Origin: Winogradskyella undariae
GTDB lineage: Bacteria; Bacteroidota; Bacteroidia; Flavobacteriales; Flavobacteriaceae
Reading direction: 5' to 3'
NCBI RefSeq assembly: GCF_013285155.1
Contig: NZ_JABTEL010000012.1
Location: forward strand, 1-64,000
Length of the DNA stretch: 64,000 nucleotides
The position numbers and the translations under genes are program-made. Under the pieces are notes generated by a model. The model saw nothing but the letters and a program-made list of their open reading frames with translations, searched no databases and had not been told where the DNA came from. Positions 58,540 to 64,000 of this stretch are shown piece after piece (the first letter of the stretch is position 1; every line of letters starts with the position of its first letter).

Positions 58540-59658
58540 TTAAAAACATTTATTTATAGTTGAGATAATTCTTTTTAATTCGTCCTCTTTAAGATTAGAC
58601 CCGCTAGGTAAGCATAAGCCTTTTTCAAACAATTCATCTGAAACTCCATTGAGGTATGATGGGCTATTTTTAAAAACAGGTTGTTGGTGCATAGGTTTCC
58701 ATAATGGTCTAGATTCGATGTTTTCTTTCTCTAAAGCTAGTCTTATATTTTCTTTAGTTTTTTCTGAATCTAATAATATGCATGTTAGCCATCGGTTAGA
58801 AAAATAGCCTTCAGGTTCTTTTAAAAATGTAATTTTCTCATTCGTTTTAAAAGCATCTACATATAAATCATAATTAGCTCTTCGCTTTGAAACATGGTTG
58901 TTGAGCACCGTCATTTGTCCACGGCCAACACCCGCAGCGATGTTAGACATTCTGTAATTGTAGCCTATTTCGGAATGTAGATAATATGGCGCATTGTCTC
59001 TAGCTTGTGTCGCTAAGAAAATAGCTTTCTTTTTTTGTTTTAATGTTTTTGTAATTAAAGCGCCTCCACCAGAAGTTGTTATTATTTTATTTCCGTTAAA
59101 AGATAATATAGATAAATCACCTAAAGTTCCACAATGTTTACCTTTATAGAGACTCCCTAATGATTCTGCACCATCTTCTAGAATAGGAATATTATATTTT
59201 GAGGCTATTTTATTAATTTCATCAACCTTATAAGGCATACCATATAAATGTACAGCAATAATGGCTTTAGGTTTTTTTCCTTTGGAGATTCTGTCTTTAA
59301 TAGCAATTTCTAATTGAATAGGGCAGATGTTCCATGTGTCTTTTTCACTATCAACAAAAATTGGTTTTGCTCCTTGATACACGATGGGGTTTGCTGTTGC
59401 TGAAAATGTGTTGGTTTGACAAATAACTTCATCTTCATAACCAATATCTAGAAGGATTAAGCTTAAATGTATAGCGGAAGTGCCAGAAGCTAATGCAGCA
59501 ATATGTTTATCTTTATTTAAATAAGATTCTAAGTCATTTTCAAATCCATTTATATTTTGCCCTATAGATGCTAAGCAGTTAGAGTTAAAAGCTTCTTGGA
59601 TGTATGTTAACTCATTACCACTCATATGTGGTGACGAAAGCCATATTTTAGGTTTCAT
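58540..59658 (-). CDS. DegT/DnrJ/EryC1/StrS aminotransferase
   Basis: 372 residues. PLP-dependent sugar aminotransferase: ALASGTSAIHLSLILLDIG near 56 (phosphate loop), EDGAESLGSLYKG near 160, FNGNKIITTSGGGALIT near 188 with the Schiff-base Lys, and YNYRMSNIAAGVGRGQM near 233. Such enzymes aminate keto-sugar nucleotides for surface polysaccharides. Together with the UDP-glucose dehydrogenase and epimerase genes to the right, it fits a polysaccharide locus. Exact substrate unknown. Confidence 0.9.
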   Translation of the reverse strand: MKPKIWLSSPHMSGNELTYIQEAFNSNCLASIGQNINGFENDLESYLNKDKHIAALASGTSAIHLSLILLDIGYEDEVICQTNTFSATANPIVYQGAKPIFVDSEKDTWNICPIQLEIAIKDRISKGKKPKAIIAVHLYGMPYKVDEINKIASKYNIPILEDGAESLGSLYKGKHCGTLGDLSILSFNGNKIITTSGGGALITKTLKQKKKAIFLATQARDNAPYYLHSEIGYNYRMSNIAAGVGRGQMTVLNNHVSKRRANYDLYVDAFKTNEKITFLKEPEGYFSNRWLTCILLDSEKTKENIRLALEKENIESRPLWKPMHQQPVFKNSPSYLNGVSDELFEKGLCLPSGSNLKEDELKRIISTINKCF

Positions 59659-59822
59659 AAATATAAATTGTTAAGTAACTATTTTATTACGAGGGAAATT
59701 GTTTGTATAATAGAATAAATCTGATGTACAATCGGATTTTTTTCAAAATTAAAACAATATAATTAATTTGCTATTTATTTGTTGATTGTAAATAAGGCTA
59801 TTAAATTGAATTATTTTAAAGC

Positions 59823-59860
59823 AAAAATGCACTAAACTTAAGTGTTTAGTGCATTTTTAT
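59823..59860 (-). terminator. Terminator downstream of the UDP-glucose dehydrogenase gene
   Basis: AAAAATGCACTAAAC and GTTTAGTGCATTTTT form a perfect 15-bp stem with a short loop, about 20 bp past the stop of the leftward gene, and separate it from the aminotransferase. Confidence 0.92.
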
Positions 59861-59878
59861 ATTTTTAAAAGGATAGAT

Positions 59879-61258
59879 TTATTTTCCTATTGAAGAATAT
59901 TCAAATCCAATAGCTTCCATCTCTGTTTTATCTAAGATATTTCTACCGTCAAAAATGAACGCTGGTTTTTTCATTTGACTATAGATTTTTTTCCAATCGT
60001 AAGTCTTAAACTCATCCCATTCGGTCATAATTGCAATAGCATGTGCGTCTTTTGTAGTTTCGTAAGGATCGTCAAAAGATGTTACTAAGTCTGCATTTTC
60101 TTCCTTAGTTCTTGTGTCTAGATAATTTAAGTCGTTTTGTACTTTTTTATCATTTACTTTAGGATCGTAAACAGCAATATTTGCTTGTTCATTTAATAAG
60201 TGATCTGCAACGTAAATTGCTGCTGATTCTCTTGTGTCATTGGTGTCTTTTTTAAAGGCCCAACCTAACATTGCAATTTTTTTACCAGATACAGTATTAT
60301 ATAATGTGCTAATTAAATTATCAGAAAAACGACGTTTTTGGTGATCATTTAAAATAATAACCTGTTCCCAATAATCAGCTACTTGATTTAAACCATAACT
60401 TCTTGCGATGTATACAAGGTTTAATATGTCTTTTTGAAAACAAGAACCACCAAATCCGATAGAAGCATTTAAAAATTTAGATCCAATTCTAGAATCCATT
60501 CCTATAGCTTTCGCAACTTCGTTTACATTTGCTTCTGTATGCTCACATAATTCTGAAATGGCATTAATGGAAGAAATACGTTGTGCTAAAAAGGCATTAG
60601 CAGTTAATTTAGATAACTCAGAAGACCAAACATTAGTTCTTAATATTCTTTCTTGAGGCACCCAACTACCATAGACATTTGCTAGGCTTTCAATAGCGTC
60701 TTTAGATTCACCACCAATTAAAACACGATCTGGATCTAGCAAATCTTCAATTGCTGTTCCTTCTGCTAAAAATTCAGGATTAGATAAGATTTCAAATTTC
60801 ACATCACTTCCTGTGTTGTGTAAAATACTTTTAATAGCTTGAGCTGTTCTTACTGGTAGTGTTGATTTTTCTACAACAATTTTGTCGGTAGTTGCAACGT
60901 CAGCAATATTTCTAGCACATAATTCTACAAACTTTAAATCGGCAGCCATTCCTTTTCCTTTACCATATGTTTTGGTAGGAGTGTTTACTGAGATAAAAAT
61001 CATTTCAGATTCGGCAATAGCTTCATCAATAGCTGTAGTGAAAAATAAGTTTTTCCCTCTAGTTTCTTCAACAATCTCAGCTAAACCCGGTTCGTATATT
61101 GGTAATTTTGATAGATCTTTATCATTCCAAGCAGCAATACGCTCTTCGTTTATATCAACTATAGTTACTTTGATATTTGGATTCTTTTTTGCTATTACTG
61201 CCATTGTTGGTCCTCCAACATAACCGGCTCCGATACAACAAATTTTGGTTACTTTCAT
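59879..61258 (-). CDS. ugd: UDP-glucose 6-dehydrogenase (animal-type)
   Basis: 459 residues. NAD-binding [21 protein letters not shown] at the N-terminus, substrate-loop [19 protein letters not shown] near 90, [11 protein letters not shown], and the catalytic Cys in [18 protein letters not shown] near 265. The 'GPTMAVIA', '[12 protein letters not shown]' and '[11 protein letters not shown]' elements match the longer metazoan-like branch of UGDH, not the shorter TuaD-like one. It converts UDP-glucose to UDP-glucuronate, the substrate of the 4-epimerase gene that lies upstream on the same strand. Confidence 0.94.
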   Translation of the reverse strand: MKVTKICCIGAGYVGGPTMAVIAKKNPNIKVTIVDINEERIAAWNDKDLSKLPIYEPGLAEIVEETRGKNLFFTTAIDEAIAESEMIFISVNTPTKTYGKGKGMAADLKFVELCARNIADVATTDKIVVEKSTLPVRTAQAIKSILHNTGSDVKFEILSNPEFLAEGTAIEDLLDPDRVLIGGESKDAIESLANVYGSWVPQERILRTNVWSSELSKLTANAFLAQRISSINAISELCEHTEANVNEVAKAIGMDSRIGSKFLNASIGFGGSCFQKDILNLVYIARSYGLNQVADYWEQVIILNDHQKRRFSDNLISTLYNTVSGKKIAMLGWAFKKDTNDTRESAAIYVADHLLNEQANIAVYDPKVNDKKVQNDLNYLDTRTKEENADLVTSFDDPYETTKDAHAIAIMTEWDEFKTYDWKKIYSQMKKPAFIFDGRNILDKTEMEAIGFEYSSIGK

Positions 61259-61383
61259 GCTTTTAATTGTGATTTAATTAAAGTCAACAGTCTATGAATT
61301 TGACTTATCTTATTATATAATTGATCTTTATTATGTATTGTGTTATTTTGGTATACAAATATAATTTATTTAATGCTTAACTA

Positions 61384-62403
61384 TTAATTATAATAGTCTT
61401 TATACCAATTTATAAAAGATTTTACACCTTCTTTTATTGATGTATTGGGGCTGTAGTTGTAATCCTTAATTAATTCATCTACATCTGCCCAAGTGCGTTC
61501 TACATCTCCAGGTTGCATCTCCATCATATTTTTGATAGCTTCCTTACCTAAGTTTAATTCAATTTCTTTTATGAAATCTAATAATTTTACAGAGTTGTTA
61601 TTACCAATATTATATAATTTATAAAATTGATTAGCTTCTATTCTTTCTTTTGGTGATTTTTCAATAACTCTAACAACGCCTTCTACAATGTCATCTATGT
61701 AAGTGAAATCGCGTTCCATTTTACCATGGTTAAAAACTTTTATAGGTCTGTTATTTACAATAGCATCAGTAAACAGAAACATGGCCATATCTGGTCTTCC
61801 CCAAGGTCCATATACCGTAAAGAATCTTAATCCTGTTGTTGGGACTTTAAACAGATGGCTATAAGTGTGCGCCATAAGTTCGTTGCTTTTTTTGGTTGCT
61901 GCGTATAAGCTTATTGGGTGATCCACGTTGTCATCTGTAGAAAACGGTATTTTTTTATTCATTCCGTAAACACTAGAGCTACTTGCATAAACCAAATGCT
62001 TAATTTTGTAATTTCTGCAGCATTCAAGGATGTTTAAAAAACCTATAAGATTAGAATCTACATAAGTTTCAGGATTTTCAATACTGTATCTAACACCTGC
62101 TTGAGCTGCTAGATTACAAACGATATCAAATTTTTCGTTTTTGAATAATTTAGGGAGCTCTTCACGATCTTCAAGATTCATCCTAACAAAAGAGAAGTCT
62201 TGAGATTTACTTTTACAAACAGTATTAAAAACTGCTGCTTCGCTTTTGTTTATACCTAATTCACTTAATCTTGAGTATTTTAGATTGACATCGTAATAGT
62301 CGTTTAGGTTATCTAAACCAACAACCTGATGTCCTTTAGATACTAATATTTTAGAAGTATAAAAACCAATAAATCCTGCTGCTCCTGTAACTAATATTTT
62401 CAT
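61384..62403 (-). CDS. UDP-glucuronate 4-epimerase (NAD-dependent epimerase)
   Basis: 339 residues from the ATG at 62403. The frame opens 7 codons earlier, but KILVTGAAGFIGFYTSKIL starts the Rossmann fold. Active-site Tyr/Lys in SLYAATKKSNELMAHTY near 150-165, VYGPWGRPDMAMFLFTDAI near 185, and YNIGNNNSVKLLDFI near 265. The 'YDVNLKYSRLSEL' and 'GPWGRPDMA' segments mark the UDP-GlcA 4-epimerase (galacturonate-forming) branch. It acts on the product of the ugd gene downstream, giving UDP-galacturonate for surface polysaccharide. Confidence 0.9.
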   Translation of the reverse strand: MKILVTGAAGFIGFYTSKILVSKGHQVVGLDNLNDYYDVNLKYSRLSELGINKSEAAVFNTVCKSKSQDFSFVRMNLEDREELPKLFKNEKFDIVCNLAAQAGVRYSIENPETYVDSNLIGFLNILECCRNYKIKHLVYASSSSVYGMNKKIPFSTDDNVDHPISLYAATKKSNELMAHTYSHLFKVPTTGLRFFTVYGPWGRPDMAMFLFTDAIVNNRPIKVFNHGKMERDFTYIDDIVEGVVRVIEKSPKERIEANQFYKLYNIGNNNSVKLLDFIKEIELNLGKEAIKNMMEMQPGDVERTWADVDELIKDYNYSPNTSIKEGVKSFINWYKDYYN

Positions 62404-62481
62404 AAATTTCGAATAATCTTTCAAAGGTCAAAATTTAGATATTAATCTCTAAATTTTAAAGCCATTAATTTCATTTTATTA

Positions 62482-62859
62482 TTAGTTGTTCGTATAAATA
62501 ATATCGAGAATAGTAACAATTGAATCACAATTCTTAACTTGTAATTCTAAGTCACGTTCCTTATAGCTATTTTCTATTAAATATATTTTACAAGAATCTA
62601 TTTCTGTTTTACTCTTCGAAAAGTCAACGCTTCCATATTTTACTAAGTTGAAAATGGTAGTAGAATCTAATGTTTGTTTTGATATAAAGTTGGAAGCTTT
62701 ATTAGAATATTGAAAAGGTTTAGAGCTAATGTTTTTTACAGTTCTAGCATTTGGCCCATAATCACAAGACGCATCTTTTCCATTCAAAAAAAATAAAAGT
62801 AGTATTAATCCTATACCAAAGCCACCAAGATAATAGCCTAAACGATGTACAAATTTCAT
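62482..62859 (-). CDS. Small membrane-anchored protein (DUF4258-like context)
   Basis: 125 residues. One N-terminal hydrophobic helix (LGYYLGGFGIGLILLLFFLNG), then SCDYGPNARTVKNISSKPFQYS and helical segments with two further Cys (SCKIYL, KNCDSI). The motif around 'YGPNAR' is conserved in flavobacterial proteins beside alanine dehydrogenase; some are labelled DUF4258, which I cannot confirm. Function unknown. Positioned between the 4-epimerase and alanine dehydrogenase genes on the same strand. Confidence 0.72.
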   Translation of the reverse strand: MKFVHRLGYYLGGFGIGLILLLFFLNGKDASCDYGPNARTVKNISSKPFQYSNKASNFISKQTLDSTTIFNLVKYGSVDFSKSKTEIDSCKIYLIENSYKERDLELQVKNCDSIVTILDIIYTNN

Positions 62860-62965
62860 AATAATTTTATCCTGCTAAAGCAAGAAGTTTTTTTAGTTAA
62901 ATAATATTGATAATGTGCAGATAAAGAAATAACACTTCGGCTACGCTTAGTGTAATATCTCAAGA

Positions 62966-64000
62966 CTAGAAAATTAATAAATTGGCATCAGTATATTCTA
63001 AGCCAAACCATTCTGCAACAGATTTATTAGTTAAAATTCCGTGGTAAAAATACAACCCATTTTTTAAACCACGATCAAATCGAAGCGCATTTTCTATACC
63101 TCCGTATTCTCCAATCTCTAATAAGTACGGTGTGAAGATATTACTAATGGAAACTGAAGCAGTTCTAGAGTATCGAGCAGGGATATTTGGTACACAATAA
63201 TGAGTTACTCCATTATAATCAAATGTAGGTCGATCGTGAGAAGTTACTTCGCTAGTTTCAAAACAGCCTCCCATATCTATACTAACATCAATAACTACTG
63301 ATCCAGATTTCATATTAGAGACCATACTTTCTGTGACAATTACAGGTGCACGGTTAGCGCCTCTAACAGCTCCAATAGCAACATCACAGCGTTTCAGTGC
63401 TTTTAAAAGATTTTTAGGTTGCATAGTAGATGTGTAAACGGTGCGTCCTAAATTATTTTGAAGTCGTCTAAGTTTTGTAATTGAGCTATCAAATATCTTA
63501 ACGTTTGCACCTAGGCCGATAGCAGAACGCGCAGCAAATTCACCAACAGTACCAGCGCCTAAAATAACAACCTCAGAAGGAGGAACTCCGTTAATATTAC
63601 CCATCATTAAACCATTGCCACCGTTTACATTAGAGAGTAATTCGGATGCAATTAAAATAGAGGCAGTTCCTGCAATCTCACTAAGAGAACTTACTGCAGG
63701 GTATTGGCCATCATCATCTTTTATATACTCAAAAGCTAATGCGGTAATTCGTTTTTTAGCTAAAGCTTCAAAATAGGTTTTATTTTGAGTTTTTATTTGA
63801 AGGGCAGAAATTAAGAGTGTTTGTGGATTTATAAGCTTTATTTCATCTAAAGAAGGTGGTTCGACTTTTAATATAATAGGGCAGGAGTATACCTTTTCTG
63901 TATCATTGGTTACTTCTGCTCCAGCTTCACTATATGACTTATCTTTAAAATTAGCGCCATCACCTGCTCCAGATTCAAATAAAACACGATGTCCGTTAGC
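62966..64000 (-). CDS. ald: Alanine dehydrogenase, N-terminus beyond the window
   Basis: Partial: 345 codons read without a stop from the window edge (64000) to 62966. An internal ATG at 63607 is not the start, because the frame runs on upstream with good protein sequence (FESGAGDGANFKDKSYSEAG, and KRITALAFEYIKDDDGQYP). NAD motif PSEVVILGAGTVGEFAARSA and the MGGCFETSE segment (IDVSIDMGGCFE) fit alanine dehydrogenase/transhydrogenase family. It converts alanine to pyruvate and ammonium. The missing part (about the first 50-60 residues) lies to the right. Confidence 0.9.
   Translation of the reverse strand, partial: ANGHRVLFESGAGDGANFKDKSYSEAGAEVTNDTEKVYSCPIILKVEPPSLDEIKLINPQTLLISALQIKTQNKTYFEALAKKRITALAFEYIKDDDGQYPAVSSLSEIAGTASILIASELLSNVNGGNGLMMGNINGVPPSEVVILGAGTVGEFAARSAIGLGANVKIFDSSITKLRRLQNNLGRTVYTSTMQPKNLLKALKRCDVAIGAVRGANRAPVIVTESMVSNMKSGSVVIDVSIDMGGCFETSEVTSHDRPTFDYNGVTHYCVPNIPARYSRTASVSISNIFTPYLLEIGEYGGIENALRFDRGLKNGLYFYHGILTNKSVAEWFGLEYTDANLLIF

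Noticed and set aside
63607..63609. ATG at 63607 as start of alanine dehydrogenase
   Set aside because: The frame continues upstream to the window end with protein sequence typical of the family, so it is an internal Met.
1..64000. tRNA, rRNA, riboswitch or CRISPR
   Set aside because: I looked at intergenic gaps by eye for cloverleaf, SAM/TPP/cobalamin-like and spaced direct-repeat patterns and saw none. A covariance search was not possible here.

Overview
The window is AT-rich, densely coded chromosome from a member of the Bacteroidota, almost certainly a (probably marine) Flavobacteriaceae. Signs are the many short secreted lipoproteins with a Cys lipobox, promoters of the TTTG / TAnnTTTG type instead of sigma70 boxes, lineage-typical families (DUF6266, DUF6515, DUF6624, DUF6146, TonB receptor with a carboxypeptidase-like domain) and the neighbourhood ferredoxin / acyl-CoA reductase / serC / serA. 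I saw no rRNA, tRNA, CRISPR array or intact transposase.

Region by region. 1-2.7 kb: three lipoprotein genes in one orientation, separated by long repeats. Two of them are bracketed by gene-specific inverted 10-mers and attC-like imperfect palindromes, so this looks like a small gene-cassette array. 3.0-4.7 kb: an excisionase-type HTH gene, a compositionally different DUF6266 gene and a 14-unit tandem array of a 10-bp repeat. 4.7-9.6 kb: a LytS-type sensor kinase and a LytTR response regulator enclosing three exported proteins (YHYH protein, PEBP-like lipoprotein, jelly-roll-like lipoprotein). This is the best candidate for an undescribed system. 9.7-13.4 kb: small exported proteins, an ECF sigma factor with a tiny overlapping downstream gene, and an MscS-type channel. 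13.6-18.5 kb: histidine degradation (hutG, hutI) and fumC around a coiled-coil membrane protein. 18.9-23.2 kb: DUF2339/DUF3999 envelope pair and a LolD-like ABC ATPase. 23.3-28.9 kb: a TonB-dependent receptor with its lipoprotein and a His-rich small protein (possible metal uptake), then small envelope proteins.

29.0-32.8 kb: serine biosynthesis (serA, serC) with an acyl-CoA reductase, divergent from a 2x[4Fe-4S] ferredoxin. 32.9-36.6 kb: a Cys-motif protein with a Met-rich outer-membrane protein, a lipoprotein whose end resembles a SusC plug, and small conserved hypotheticals. 36.9-42.9 kb: an arylsulfotransferase-like lipoprotein, and a receiver protein in operon with a seven-PAS histidine kinase. 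43.1-47.4 kb: ychF, a secreted unknown, an SRPBCC protein preceded by a REP-like palindrome, and an EamA transporter. 47.6-52.6 kb: topoisomerase IV (parE, parC) with a small membrane protein gene between the subunits. 52.7-58.5 kb: a lipoprotein, an XRE regulator divergent from an M14 carboxypeptidase across a region full of GTTTACA motifs, an Lrp regulator, DinB, aroB and proline dehydrogenase. 58.5-64 kb: sugar-nucleotide genes (aminotransferase, UDP-glucose dehydrogenase, UDP-glucuronate 4-epimerase) that probably form one edge of a surface-polysaccharide locus, then alanine dehydrogenase cut by the window end.

Start codons were moved downstream of the longest open frame for hutI, the acyl-CoA reductase, aroB, the 4-epimerase, the receiver protein and its kinase, the 52.7-kb lipoprotein, the XRE regulator, the Lrp regulator and the 35.7-kb hypothetical. 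In each case the extra N-terminus looked like translated intergenic DNA or lay before an obvious domain or signal-peptide start. All family names come from reading the protein sequences by eye; no search was run.
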